This document shows positions 7,982-17,084 of a stretch of 64,000 nucleotides of DNA, piece by piece. The position numbers were made by a program, and so were the translations under genes. This stretch comes from Tepidimonas taiwanensis (GTDB lineage: Bacteria; Pseudomonadota; Gammaproteobacteria; Burkholderiales; Burkholderiaceae_C). The notes under the pieces were generated by a model that was given only the letters and a program-made list of their open reading frames with translations, was not told where the DNA came from and did not search any database. Where the stretch lies: contig NZ_CP083911.1 of assembly GCF_020162115.1 (NCBI RefSeq), positions 1,984,001 through 2,048,000 of the forward strand, read 5' to 3'. Each line of letters starts with the position of its first letter. Within the stretch, counting starts at the first letter, position 1.

Positions 7982-10281
7982 TGCCGATGCACGCGCGATA
8001 CCCTCGTTTGACCCTGCGGCCGCTGGCCGCGCTGACGCTCGCGGCCGGGCTCGCCGCTGTCGTGCCACCCGCTGCCGCGCAGCCCCCTGCGCCCGCGGTG
8101 CGTCCCGGGCAACCGGTCACGCTGAACTTTCAGGAGGCGGAAATTGAATCGGTGGCGCGGGCGATCGCGCTGGCCAGCGGCCGCCACATCGTCGTCGACC
8201 CGCGGGTCAAAGGCACGATGACGCTGGTCACCGAAAACCCGGTCGGCCCGCAGGCCGCGCTGTCGCAGTTCGGGGCCGAGCTGCGGTTGCGCGGTTTTGC
8301 ACTCGTGGAGTCGCAGGGCATCTACAAGATCGTGCCCGAAGCCGAAGCCAAGCTGCTGGGCGGTCCCGTGTTGACCGAGGAGCAGACCCCGCGCGATGGG
8401 CAACTGGTCACGCAGATTTTCCGGCTCCAGCATGAAAACGCCAACACGCTGCTGCCGGTGCTGCGCCCGCTGATCAGCCCCAACAACCCGATCACCGTCA
8501 ACCCCGGCAACAACGCGCTCGTCATCACCGACTACGCCGACAACCTGCGCCGACTGGCGCGCATCATCGCGGCGCTGGACACCGTGGGCGGCACCGACCT
8601 GGAGATCCTGCCGCTGCGGCACGCCGTGGCCAGCGACATCGTGCCGCTGTTGCAGCAGCTCCTCGACGGCGAGGCGAGCGTGGTGGCACGACCCGTCAAC
8701 GCCGGCACCGCACCCGCGCCGGCCGCGGTTGGCGGACCGCGCACCACCGTGTTGGCCGAGCCGCGCAGCAACGCGATCCTGGTGCGCGCCGCCAACCCAG
8801 CCCGGCTCGCGCTCGTGCGTGCCCTGGTCGAGAAACTGGACCGGCCCACGGCCGGCAGCGCCGCCGCGAATGTGCGGGTGGTGTACCTGCGCAACGCCGA
8901 TGCGGTGCGGCTGGCGGCGACGCTGCGCGCGGCGCTCGCGGCCGACGCGGGCCCCGCCGCGGGACCGACGACGGCCGCGGGGGCCGGCAGCCCCCCTGCG
9001 CGATTGGGCACCAGCACCCCCGCCACGAACACCGCCGCCACCCCCCCCACTGGTGCTGCTTCCGCCGGTGGGGACGCCATCAGCACCGGCGGGATCGTGC
9101 AGGCCGATCCGGCCAGCAACGCGCTCATCATCACCGCCCCGGAGCCGCTATACCGCCAGTTGCGCCAGGTCATCGACCAGCTCGACGTCCGCCGCGCCCA
9201 AGTCTACGTCGAGAGCCTCATCGCCGAGGTCAACGCGGACAAAGTGTCCGAAATCGGCATCCAGTGGCAGGGGGTGCTGGGCCAGCAGGGCAGTGGCACG
9301 CTGGGCGTCATCGGCACCAACTCCAGCGTGGCGGGTGCCAACATCCTCGGTGTCACGGCGGGGCTCGCCGCCGGTGGTACGCAAGCCGCCCAAGCCCTGG
9401 GCTCGCTCGGCGGCGGCCTCAATGTCGCCCTGGCACCGCGCTTCAACGGTCGCTACTACCTCGGCGCGCTGGCCCATTTTCTGCAGAGCACGGGCAACGC
9501 CAACATCCTCTCGACCCCCAATCTGCTGACGCTCGACAACGAGGAAGCGAAGATCGTCATCGGCCAGAACGTGCCTTTCGTCACCGGCCAGTACACCGCC
9601 AACAATACCAACCAGGGCGCGGTCAACCCGTTCCAGACCATCGAGCGCAAGGACGTGGGCCTGACGCTGCGCGTCAAGCCCCAGATCAACGAGCAGGGCA
9701 CCGTCAAGCTGCAAATCTTCCAGGAAGTGAGCTCGGTGCTGCCCAGCTCCATCAACTCCCCCACCGGCCTCATCACCAACAAGCGCTCGATCGAATCGAC
9801 GGTGCTGGTCGAGGACGGCGGCATCGTCGTGCTCGGTGGCCTGCTGCAGGATGAGTTCGGCGGCAACGAGGACAAGGTGCCGGGCCTCGGCGACGTCCCC
9901 GTCCTCGGTCAGCTCTTTCGCAGCGAAAAGCGCAGTCGAAAAAAAACCAACCTGATGGTCTTCCTGCGCCCCGTCGTCGTGCGCGACGCGCGGCAAACCG
10001 ATGCCCTGGCCGTCGACCGCTACGAGTGGATGCGCGCGGTGCAGCGCGACGCGCAACCGGCCCCGAGCAGCGTGCATCCGGTCAACACCGCACCTGTGTT
10101 GCCGCCGTTGTCGTCACCCGCAGGCGGTACAGGATCGGCCCCATCACCCGCCACCCCCACGCCGAACGCGCCAGCGGAAATACCCGCGCACATCGCGCCA
10201 CCGCCGACGACGGTACCCGGTGCGTCGCCCGCCTCCCCCGCGGGGCCGAACACAGACCAACCCGCCACGACCACGCGTTGA
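7978..10281 (+). CDS. gspD: type II secretion outer-membrane secretin GspD
   Basis: A 767-aa secretin, the multimeric gate through which folded exoproteins leave. A Sec signal peptide (about residues 1-33, ending PAAAQPP) precedes the N0 domain (VTLNFQEAEIESVARAIA), N1-N3 repeats (e.g. TVNPGNNALVITDYADNLRR, AEPRSNAILVRAAN, ADPASNALIITAPEPLYRQLR) and the secretin core with VPFVTGQY, NQGAVNPFQTIERKDVGLTL and VPGLGDVPVLGQLFRS. A Gly/Ala/Pro/Thr-rich insert (about residues 330-370) interrupts N3, as is common. The C-terminal 75 residues are Pro-rich and could be an S-domain-like or linker tail. The start at 7978 overlaps the gspN stop; ATGs at 7981 and 7987 are alternatives. Confidence 0.94.
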   Translation: MMPMHARYPRLTLRPLAALTLAAGLAAVVPPAAAQPPAPAVRPGQPVTLNFQEAEIESVARAIALASGRHIVVDPRVKGTMTLVTENPVGPQAALSQFGAELRLRGFALVESQGIYKIVPEAEAKLLGGPVLTEEQTPRDGQLVTQIFRLQHENANTLLPVLRPLISPNNPITVNPGNNALVITDYADNLRRLARIIAALDTVGGTDLEILPLRHAVASDIVPLLQQLLDGEASVVARPVNAGTAPAPAAVGGPRTTVLAEPRSNAILVRAANPARLALVRALVEKLDRPTAGSAAANVRVVYLRNADAVRLAATLRAALAADAGPAAGPTTAAGAGSPPARLGTSTPATNTAATPPTGAASAGGDAISTGGIVQADPASNALIITAPEPLYRQLRQVIDQLDVRRAQVYVESLIAEVNADKVSEIGIQWQGVLGQQGSGTLGVIGTNSSVAGANILGVTAGLAAGGTQAAQALGSLGGGLNVALAPRFNGRYYLGALAHFLQSTGNANILSTPNLLTLDNEEAKIVIGQNVPFVTGQYTANNTNQGAVNPFQTIERKDVGLTLRVKPQINEQGTVKLQIFQEVSSVLPSSINSPTGLITNKRSIESTVLVEDGGIVVLGGLLQDEFGGNEDKVPGLGDVPVLGQLFRSEKRSRKKTNLMVFLRPVVVRDARQTDALAVDRYEWMRAVQRDAQPAPSSVHPVNTAPVLPPLSSPAGGTGSAPSPATPTPNAPAEIPAHIAPPPTTVPGASPASPAGPNTDQPATTTR

Positions 10282-10293
10282 CAGGCACCACCG

Positions 10294-11709
10294 ATGAGCG
10301 GCCCCCATCCCCTGCCCTATGCTTACGCGCGCCAGCACGGCGTGCTGCTGCACGTCGACCGGGGCGAGGCGTGGCTCTACGCCCGCGCCGCGCAGGGGGA
10401 CGAGCGCACCGGGCGCTACAGTGCCATAGGGGAAGTCCAGCGACGCCACGGCCTGTGCGCGCTGGTCTGGGTCAGCGCGGACGAGTTCGAGCAGCGCCTG
10501 CAGGCCGCCTACGCGTCCGGGGGCGATGCGACCGCTGCCGCCATCGTCAGCGAGGTGGAAAACGTCGCCGACCTCTCCCGTCTGATGCAGGAGCTGCCGC
10601 AGATCGAGGACCTGCTCGAGTCCGCCGACGACGCCCCCATCATCCGCATGCTCAACGCGCTGCTGACGCAGGCGGTGCGCGAGCGCGCCAGCGACATCCA
10701 CATCGAGCCGTACGAGCGCCACTCGAGCGTGCGCTTTCGCATCGACGGCACGCTGCGCGAGGTCGTGCAGCCCAACCGCGCGCTGCACGCGGCGCTCATC
10801 TCGCGCCTGAAGATCATGGCCGAACTCGATATCGCCGAGAAGCGCCTGCCGCAGGACGGCCGCATCGGCCTGCGGCTGGGCGGACGCGCGGTGGACGTGC
10901 GTGTCTCGACGCTGCCCAGCGCCCACGGCGAGCGGGCGGTGCTGCGGCTGCTGGACAAGTCCGAGGGGGTGCTCAGCCTCGAAGCCGTCGGCATGCAGGG
11001 CGAGACGCTGCAGCGCTTCGAGCAGCTGATCCACCAGCCCCACGGCATCGTGCTCGTCACAGGGCCCACCGGCTCGGGCAAGACCACGACGCTCTACGCG
11101 GCGCTGTCGCGCCTGGACGCGCAGCGGCTCAACATCATGACGGTCGAAGACCCGATCGAGTACGAACTGCCGGGCATCGGCCAGACGCAGGTCAACCCCA
11201 AGATCGACCTGACGTTTGCGAAGGCGCTGCGCGCGATCCTGCGCCAGGACCCGGACGTCATCATGATCGGCGAGATCCGCGACCGCGAAACCGCGCAGAT
11301 CGCGATCCAGGCGTCGCTGACCGGCCACCTGGTGCTGGCGACGCTGCACACCAACGACGCCCCGAGCGCCGTCACGCGCCTCGTGGACATGGGGGTGGAG
11401 CCGTTTCTGCTGTCGAGTTCGCTGCTCGGCGTGCTCGCACAGCGCCTGGTGCGCAAGATCTGTCCGGCGTGCCGCGGCGCCGGCTGCGAGGCGTGTGGCG
11501 CGAGCGGCTACCAGGGCCGCACGGGCCTCTTCGAGCTGATGCCGGTGGACGATGCGGTGCGCGCGCTCATCCACGCCGGCGCGGCGGAAGCGGCGCTGCG
11601 CGAACGCGCCCAGGCGCTCGGCATGGTGCCGCTGCGCCAGGCGGGCGACGCGCTGGTCGCGCAGGGCGTCACGACCGCCGAGGAAGTGTGGCGCGTCACG
11701 CGCGATTGA
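10294..11709 (+). CDS. gspE: type II secretion ATPase GspE
   Basis: A 471-aa cytoplasmic secretion ATPase that powers pseudopilus growth. Visible motifs in order: Asp box region RASDIHIEPYE, Walker A GPTGSGKTTT (Lys263), Walker B segment RQDPDVIMIGEIRD, His box LATLHTNDAPSA, and a four-Cys metal-binding motif CPACRGAGCEACG near residue 390. Length is slightly short for GspE (about 500), mainly at the N-terminal GspL-binding region. It follows gspD by 12 bp and precedes gspF by 18 bp. A paralogue, PilB, is encoded at 35033. Confidence 0.93.
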   Translation: MSGPHPLPYAYARQHGVLLHVDRGEAWLYARAAQGDERTGRYSAIGEVQRRHGLCALVWVSADEFEQRLQAAYASGGDATAAAIVSEVENVADLSRLMQELPQIEDLLESADDAPIIRMLNALLTQAVRERASDIHIEPYERHSSVRFRIDGTLREVVQPNRALHAALISRLKIMAELDIAEKRLPQDGRIGLRLGGRAVDVRVSTLPSAHGERAVLRLLDKSEGVLSLEAVGMQGETLQRFEQLIHQPHGIVLVTGPTGSGKTTTLYAALSRLDAQRLNIMTVEDPIEYELPGIGQTQVNPKIDLTFAKALRAILRQDPDVIMIGEIRDRETAQIAIQASLTGHLVLATLHTNDAPSAVTRLVDMGVEPFLLSSSLLGVLAQRLVRKICPACRGAGCEACGASGYQGRTGLFELMPVDDAVRALIHAGAAEAALRERAQALGMVPLRQAGDALVAQGVTTAEEVWRVTRD

Positions 11710-11727
11710 TCCCGGGGATGTCAAGGC

Positions 11728-12933
11728 GTGGCCGTCTACCGTTACGAGGCGCTCGACGAACGCGGCAACCGCCGGCGCGGCCAGATCGACGCCGACTCGG
11801 CCCGTGCCGCGCGCGCCCGGCTGCGCGCGCAGGGGCTGGCACCGATCGGCGTCACCGAGGCGGGCGCGGCCGATGGCGCGGCGGCTGGGGAGCGCCGCGC
11901 CCTGAACCGCACGCGGCTCGCGTCGTGGACGCGCCAGCTCGCGTCGCTGGTCGCGGGCGGGCTGCCGCTGGAGCGGGCGCTGGCCACGCTGGCGGACGAG
12001 GCCGAGACCCCGCGCGAGCGCGAACTGCTCACCCAACTGCGCGCCGAGGTCAACGCGGGGAGTGCGCTGGCCACGGCGCTGGCGGCGCACCCGCGCACCT
12101 TCGACGACAGCTACCGCGCGGTGGTCGCGGCGGGGGAAGCCAGTGGCCGGCTGGGTGCCGTACTCGAGCGGCTCGCCGACGAACTCGAGGCCAGCGATGC
12201 GCTGCGCCAGCGGGTCCTCTCGGCGGTGCTGTATCCGGCCATCGTCACCGTGTTTGCGCTCGCCATCGTGGTGTTCCTGATGACCAGCGTCGTGCCGCAG
12301 GTGGCGCAGGCGTTCAGCAGCGGACGGCGTGCGCTGCCGCTGTTGACCGTCGTCATGCTGCGCGTCAGCCAGTGGCTGCGCGACTGGGGCTGGACACTGC
12401 CGGTGCTCGCGGCGCTGGGCGCGGGTGCCATCGCCGGTGCCCGGCGCACGCCGGCGCTGCGGCAGCGGCTGGATCGCGCGTGGCTGGGCGTGCCCGTCGT
12501 GGGGCGGCTCAGCCGCCAGTACGACGTGGCGCGCTTCGCGGGCACGCTCGCGCTGCTGACCGGCGCGGGTGTACCGCTGCTGCGGGCGCTGCAGACGGCC
12601 GCGGGGACGTTGCGCAACCACGCGCTGCGCGCCGACGCGCTGGAGGTGCTCGCCCTCGTGCGCGAAGGGGCACCCCTGGCGGCGGCGCTGGCCACACGCC
12701 GCGCGTTTGCCGGGCCACTGATCGCCTTTGCCCGGCTGGGCGAACAAACCGGCCAGCTCAGCGTGATGCTGCAGCGGGCGGCGCAACAGCTCGCCGCCGA
12801 CGTACAACGCCGCACGCTGCGGCTGGCCACGCTGCTGGAACCCGCCCTCATCGTCGCGATGGGGGCAATCGTGCTGCTGATCGTGCTGTCGGTGATGCTG
12901 CCGATCATCCAGCTCAATCAGCTGGTGCGCTGA
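11728..12933 (+). CDS. gspF: type II secretion inner-membrane protein GspF
   Basis: A 401-aa polytopic platform protein with two homologous T2SSF domains (about residues 65-190 and 270-390) and membrane spans near 165-190, 220-240 and 375-395. Conserved features include FTRQL-like 'WTRQLASLVAGGLPLERAL', AGEASGRLG and GEQTGQLSVML. The start is a GTG (MAVYRYEAL), the normal N-terminus of the family; no in-frame ATG lies nearby. It is the last gsp gene; gspO is not in the window, so a prepilin peptidase must be encoded elsewhere. Confidence 0.92.
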   Translation: MAVYRYEALDERGNRRRGQIDADSARAARARLRAQGLAPIGVTEAGAADGAAAGERRALNRTRLASWTRQLASLVAGGLPLERALATLADEAETPRERELLTQLRAEVNAGSALATALAAHPRTFDDSYRAVVAAGEASGRLGAVLERLADELEASDALRQRVLSAVLYPAIVTVFALAIVVFLMTSVVPQVAQAFSSGRRALPLLTVVMLRVSQWLRDWGWTLPVLAALGAGAIAGARRTPALRQRLDRAWLGVPVVGRLSRQYDVARFAGTLALLTGAGVPLLRALQTAAGTLRNHALRADALEVLALVREGAPLAAALATRRAFAGPLIAFARLGEQTGQLSVMLQRAAQQLAADVQRRTLRLATLLEPALIVAMGAIVLLIVLSVMLPIIQLNQLVR

Positions 12934-12937
12934 CGCC

Positions 12938-13672
12938 ATGCCCCACGCCTCACCCGCGCCGCACGCCCACCCCGGTACCCTATCCGCTACCGGTGGCACG
13001 GCCTGCGACCCCGGCGCTGCGCCACGTACTGACGCCCCCCGCGACGCCGGCCCTGTCCCCGGCACATCCCCCGAACACAGCGCCCAGCCTGCCGGCACTT
13101 GGCTCCCGTGGGCGCGCCGGGTGCCCTCACCCCACCACGGCCCCCGGCCGGAGGGGGCGACGCTGGACCTGATCGTCGTGCACTCGATCAGCCTGCCGCC
13201 CGGCGAGTACGGCGGCCCGTACATCGAGCAGCTCTTCACCCACACGCTGGACTGGGACACCCATCCGTATTTCCAGCAGATCCGCGGCCTCGAGGTCTCG
13301 GCACACTTCCTCATCCGGCGCGACGGGGCGCTGGTGCAGTTCGTCGCCTGCGAGCGGCGGGCGTGGCACGCGGGTGTCTCCGCGTGGCGGGACCGCCCGA
13401 ATTGCAACGACTTTTCGATCGGGATCGAACTCGAAGGACTCGAAGGCGACCGCTTCGAGGACGTTCAGTACGCGACGCTGGCACGGCTGTGCGGCGAGCT
13501 GCGCGCGCGCTTCCCGACGCTCACCGACATCGCCGGCCACGAACACATCGCCCCGGGGCGCAAGCGCGACCCCGGCCCCGGCTTCGACTGGGCGCGGCTG
13601 GCGGCACTGACCGGCTGGCCCGCCGAAGGGCTCGCCAGCACCGCGGCGGCGACCGACACCCGCGCGACCTGA
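12938..13672 (+). CDS. ampD: 1,6-anhydro-N-acetylmuramyl-L-alanine amidase AmpD
   Basis: AmpD is a cytoplasmic zinc amidase of cell-wall recycling that removes the peptide from anhydromuropeptides and indirectly controls beta-lactamase induction. The amidase_2 domain spans about residues 60-225, with zinc ligands in LIVVHSIS (His), GHEHIAPGRKRDPG (His and Asp) and conserved SAHFLIRRDG, WHAG and FSIGIELEG. The protein reads 244 aa, longer than the usual 180-190. The first 55 residues are Pro/Ala-rich and may be non-coding, so a start further in is possible, though no good ribosome-binding site marks one. It starts 4 bp after gspF. Confidence 0.88.
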   Translation: MPHASPAPHAHPGTLSATGGTACDPGAAPRTDAPRDAGPVPGTSPEHSAQPAGTWLPWARRVPSPHHGPRPEGATLDLIVVHSISLPPGEYGGPYIEQLFTHTLDWDTHPYFQQIRGLEVSAHFLIRRDGALVQFVACERRAWHAGVSAWRDRPNCNDFSIGIELEGLEGDRFEDVQYATLARLCGELRARFPTLTDIAGHEHIAPGRKRDPGPGFDWARLAALTGWPAEGLASTAAATDTRAT

Positions 13673-13972
13673 AGACCGCACCCGGACCCGCCCGTTCTGA
13701 CACGGGTCAGCCGCGCGTGCCCGCGTCCGCGTCGCGGCCGTCGGGCCCCGTCCCGGCCCCCTATCGATCCGGCACGAAGAAGTTCCGTGCCCCCCGCAGT
13801 GTTCTGGGCCTCTGACAAAAGCGAAGCAGGAGGCTCAAGACAAGCCCGTGCCGGAGCGACAACGCCCAACAACGCCGCCACCCCGCGGGAAAACCCGAGG
13901 CAATCGCGGCGCGCCCACGGCATAGAAAGAATTTTTGTGGCGCGGTGACGCACACGGCCACCGGCTCGCGCT
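13673..13972. other. non-coding stretch between ampD and nrdA
   Basis: About 390 bases separate ampD from nrdA. Open frames here are high-GC shadows with no start signals. I see a small hairpin (GGCACG/CGTGCC arms at 13771-13791) without a T-run, and an A/T-rich patch at 13922-13938. The NrdR boxes occupy the nrdA-proximal end and are listed separately. Confidence 0.6.
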
Positions 13973-13988
13973 ACACTACCGCTAGCGT
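13973..13988 (+). promoter_or_regulatory. NrdR box 1 (upstream of nrdA)
   Basis: ACACTACCGCTAGCGT keeps the outer bases of the NrdR consensus ACACWATATATWGTGT (ACACTA at the left, TAG.GT at the right) but has a diverged centre. It is 32 bp, three helical turns, upstream of box 2, which is the expected pairing for NrdR, the ATP/dATP-sensing repressor of ribonucleotide reductase genes. Confidence 0.72.
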
Positions 13989-14004
13989 TTTTCGAACCCG
14001 TTGG

Positions 14005-14020
14005 ACACTATATCTAGTGT
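14005..14020 (+). promoter_or_regulatory. NrdR box 2 (upstream of nrdA)
   Basis: ACACTATATCTAGTGT differs from the NrdR consensus ACACWATATATWGTGT at one position. It lies 44 bp before the nrdA start, with box 1 exactly 32 bp upstream. Together they predict NrdR repression of nrdAB. Confidence 0.85.
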
Positions 14021-14064
14021 CCTAAGTCGGGTCATCCTTTTCTCGTCCATTTACGCGAGGACCC

Positions 14065-16950
14065 ATGCAGACCACGCTCACTTCCCCCTCGTCGCCTGCC
14101 CACGGCACCCCCGCGGCCGACGTCGCGCGCGCGGCCAGCAGCACCACGCTGCCCCACTACCAGATCATCCGCCGCAACGGCGCCGTCGTGCCGTTCGAGC
14201 CCAACAAAATCGCCGTGGCGATGATGAAAGCCTTCCTGGCCGTGCACGGGCCGCAGGGGGCGGCGTCGGCCAGCGTGCGCGAGACGGTCGAGCAGCTGAC
14301 CCAGGCGGTCGTGCGGGCGCTGATGCGCTCGCGCCCGGGCGGCGGGACCTTCCACATCGAGGACGTGCAGGACCAGGTCGAGCTGGGCCTGATGCGCGGC
14401 GGCCACCACGAGGTCGCGCGCGCCTACGTGCTCTACCGCGAGCGCCGCGCGCAGGAGCGCGCCGCCCGGGCGGCGCAGGAACAGGCGCAGCCCGCGCAGC
14501 CGGTGCTGCACGTCGTCGACGGCGGCGAGCGCCGCCCGCTCGATCTGGAACGCCTGCAGGCGCTGATCCACTCCGCCGTCGAGGGGCTGGGGCCGGACGT
14601 CAAAGCCGAGCCGATCGTGGCCGAGACGCTGCGTAACCTCTACGACGGCGTGCCGATGGAGGAAGTGCACAAGGCGGCGATCCTGGCCGCGCGCACCAAG
14701 ATCGAGACCGACCCCGACTACACCTACGCCACCGCGCGGCTGCTGCTGCACACCATCTACAAGGAGGTGCTGGGCGAGGAGGTCACGCACGCGCAGATGC
14801 ACACGCGCTACGCCGAATACTTCCCCGCCTTCATCAAGAAGGGGGTCGAGGCCGAACTGCTCAACCCCGAGCTGCTGACCTTCGACCTGGCGCAGTTGGC
14901 CGCGGCGCTCAAGCCCGAGCGCGACCTGCAGTTCGACTACCTCGGGCTGCAAACCCTGTACGACCGCTATTTCCTGCACGTGCGCAAGCGCCGCATCGAG
15001 CTGCCGCAGGCTTTCTTCATGCGCGTGGCGATGGGCCTGGCCCTCAACGAGATCGACCGTGAGGCGCGCGCCATCGAGTTCTACGAGGTCCTGTCCTCGT
15101 TCGACTTCATGTCGTCCACGCCCACCCTGTTCAACAGCGGCACGCTGCGCTCGCAGCTCTCGAGCTGCTACCTCACCACCGTGCCGGACGACCTGGAGGG
15201 CATCTACGACGCGATCAAGGAAAACGCCCTGCTGTCCAAGTTCGCCGGCGGCCTGGGCAATGACTGGACGCGCGTGCGCGCGCTGGGCAGCCACATCAAG
15301 GGCACCAACGGCGAGTCGCAGGGCGTCGTGCCGTTCCTGAAGGTCGTTAACGACACCGCGGTGGCCGTCAACCAGGGCGGCAAGCGCAAGGGCGCCGTGT
15401 GCTGCTATCTGGAGACGTGGCACCTGGACATCGAGGAGTTCCTGGAGCTGCGCAAGAACACCGGCGACGACCGCCGCCGCACGCACGACATGAACACGGC
15501 CAACTGGATTCCGGACCTGTTCATGAAGCGCGTGATGGAAGACGGCATGTGGACGCTGTTTTCGCCGTCGAGCGTGCCGGACCTGCACGACAAGTTCGGC
15601 CGCGATTTCGAAGAGGCGTACGTGGCCTATGAAGAAAAAGCCGCCCGTGGCGAAATCCAGCCGTGCAAGCAGGTGCGCGCCGTCGACCTGTGGCGCAAGA
15701 TGCTGACCATGCTGTTCGAGACCGGGCACCCGTGGATCACGTTCAAGGACCCGTGCAACATCCGCAGCCCGCAGCAGCACGTCGGCGTCGTGCACTCGTC
15801 CAACCTGTGCACCGAGATCACGCTCAACACCAGCGACACCGAAACCGCGGTGTGTAACCTCGGCTCGGTCAACCTGGTGCAGCACCTCAAGGACGGGCCC
15901 AACGGCAAGGAGCTCGACCACGACAAGCTCAAGCGCACCATCGCCACCGCGATGCGCATGCTCGACAACGTGATCGACATCAACTACTACGCGGTCAAGA
16001 AGGCGCGCGACGCCAACCTGCGCCACCGGCCGGTGGGGCTGGGCATCATGGGCTTCCAGGACGCGCTGTACGAGCTGCGCATCCCCTACGCGTCGGAGGC
16101 GGCGGTCGAGTTCGCCGACCGCTCGATGGAGGCGGTGTGTTACTACGCGTACTGGGCCAGCAGCGACCTCGCGGTGGAGCGCGGGCGCTACTCCAGCTAC
16201 AAGGGGTCGCTGTGGGATCGCGGCATCCTGCCGCCCGACAGCATCGACCTGCTGGCGCAGGAGCGCGGCGGCTACGTCGAGGTGGACCGCTCGCGCACGC
16301 TGGACTGGGACGCGCTGCGCGCGAAGATCGCGCGCGACGGCATGCGCAACTCCAACTGCATCGCCATTGCGCCCACCGCCACCATCTCCAACATCATCGG
16401 TGTGGACGCGTCGATCGAGCCGTGCTTCGGCAACCTGTCGGTCAAGTCCAACCTCTCCGGTGAGTTCACCGTGATCAACCACTACCTGGTCAAGGACCTC
16501 AAGCGCCTGGGCCTGTGGGACGAGGTGATGATCATGGACCTCAAGCACTTCGACGGGTCGCTGTGGCCGATCGACCGCGTGCCGCTGGAGCTCAAGGAGC
16601 TGTACCGCACGGCGTTCGAAATCGAGCCGCGCTGGCTGGTCGAGGCCGCCGCGCGCCGCCAGAAGTGGATCGACCAGGCGCAAAGCCTCAACATCTACAT
16701 GGCCGGCGCGTCGGGCAAGAAGCTCGACGAAACCTACAAGCTGGCGTGGATCCGCGGCCTCAAGACCACCTACTACCTGCGCACCACCGGCGCCACGCAC
16801 GCCGAGAAGGCCACCGTGCGCAGCGGCGCGCTCAACGCCGTGCCCACCGCCGGGGGCACGGCCGGCCTGGGGGCGGTGGCCGCGGCCGAGCCCGCCACCG
16901 ACATCAAATTCTGCGCGATCGACGACCCCGGCTGCGAGGCCTGTCAGTGA
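14065..16950 (+). CDS. nrdA: class Ia ribonucleotide reductase, alpha subunit NrdA
   Basis: NrdA reduces ribonucleoside diphosphates to deoxyribonucleotides with NrdB. The 961-aa protein has two N-terminal ATP-cone domains (about residues 33-125 and 150-245; the duplicated cone is known from Pseudomonas-type NrdA), which sense ATP/dATP, then the ten-stranded barrel. Catalytic residues are visible: Cys368 in SSCYLTT, Cys582 in NLCTEI and Cys597 in AVCNLGSVN (the redox pair is 368/597 and the thiyl Cys is 582), the radical-transfer pair in TTYYLRTTG, and the C-terminal redox Cys pair CEAC. It follows the NrdR boxes, and the ATG is preceded by GCGAGGA. nrdB lies 134 bp downstream. Confidence 0.96.
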   Translation: MQTTLTSPSSPAHGTPAADVARAASSTTLPHYQIIRRNGAVVPFEPNKIAVAMMKAFLAVHGPQGAASASVRETVEQLTQAVVRALMRSRPGGGTFHIEDVQDQVELGLMRGGHHEVARAYVLYRERRAQERAARAAQEQAQPAQPVLHVVDGGERRPLDLERLQALIHSAVEGLGPDVKAEPIVAETLRNLYDGVPMEEVHKAAILAARTKIETDPDYTYATARLLLHTIYKEVLGEEVTHAQMHTRYAEYFPAFIKKGVEAELLNPELLTFDLAQLAAALKPERDLQFDYLGLQTLYDRYFLHVRKRRIELPQAFFMRVAMGLALNEIDREARAIEFYEVLSSFDFMSSTPTLFNSGTLRSQLSSCYLTTVPDDLEGIYDAIKENALLSKFAGGLGNDWTRVRALGSHIKGTNGESQGVVPFLKVVNDTAVAVNQGGKRKGAVCCYLETWHLDIEEFLELRKNTGDDRRRTHDMNTANWIPDLFMKRVMEDGMWTLFSPSSVPDLHDKFGRDFEEAYVAYEEKAARGEIQPCKQVRAVDLWRKMLTMLFETGHPWITFKDPCNIRSPQQHVGVVHSSNLCTEITLNTSDTETAVCNLGSVNLVQHLKDGPNGKELDHDKLKRTIATAMRMLDNVIDINYYAVKKARDANLRHRPVGLGIMGFQDALYELRIPYASEAAVEFADRSMEAVCYYAYWASSDLAVERGRYSSYKGSLWDRGILPPDSIDLLAQERGGYVEVDRSRTLDWDALRAKIARDGMRNSNCIAIAPTATISNIIGVDASIEPCFGNLSVKSNLSGEFTVINHYLVKDLKRLGLWDEVMIMDLKHFDGSLWPIDRVPLELKELYRTAFEIEPRWLVEAAARRQKWIDQAQSLNIYMAGASGKKLDETYKLAWIRGLKTTYYLRTTGATHAEKATVRSGALNAVPTAGGTAGLGAVAAAEPATDIKFCAIDDPGCEACQ

Positions 16951-17084
16951 CCCGCGCCGGCGGCACCCGGATCCGCGGGGTGATGCCGGCGCGCAACAGC
17001 CCGCGCCCCATCGCCCCCGCCGCGACCGCCGGCCCTTGTCAATTCGTCGTCATATTTCAATAATTTCATCGATCGGATCACACC

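Noticed and set aside
5234..8068. 944-aa open frame on the minus strand across gspK-gspN
   Set aside because: Antisense shadow of high-GC coding sequence; Arg/Gly/Pro-rich, no domain, no ribosome-binding site, and the plus-strand gsp genes are clear.
10144..13407. 1087-aa open frame on the minus strand across gspE-gspF-ampD
   Set aside because: Shadow of three well-recognised plus-strand genes; no recognisable motif.
14032..16800. 922-aa open frame opposite nrdA
   Set aside because: Antisense shadow of NrdA, rich in His/Asp/Val/Arg as expected for the complementary frame of a high-GC gene.
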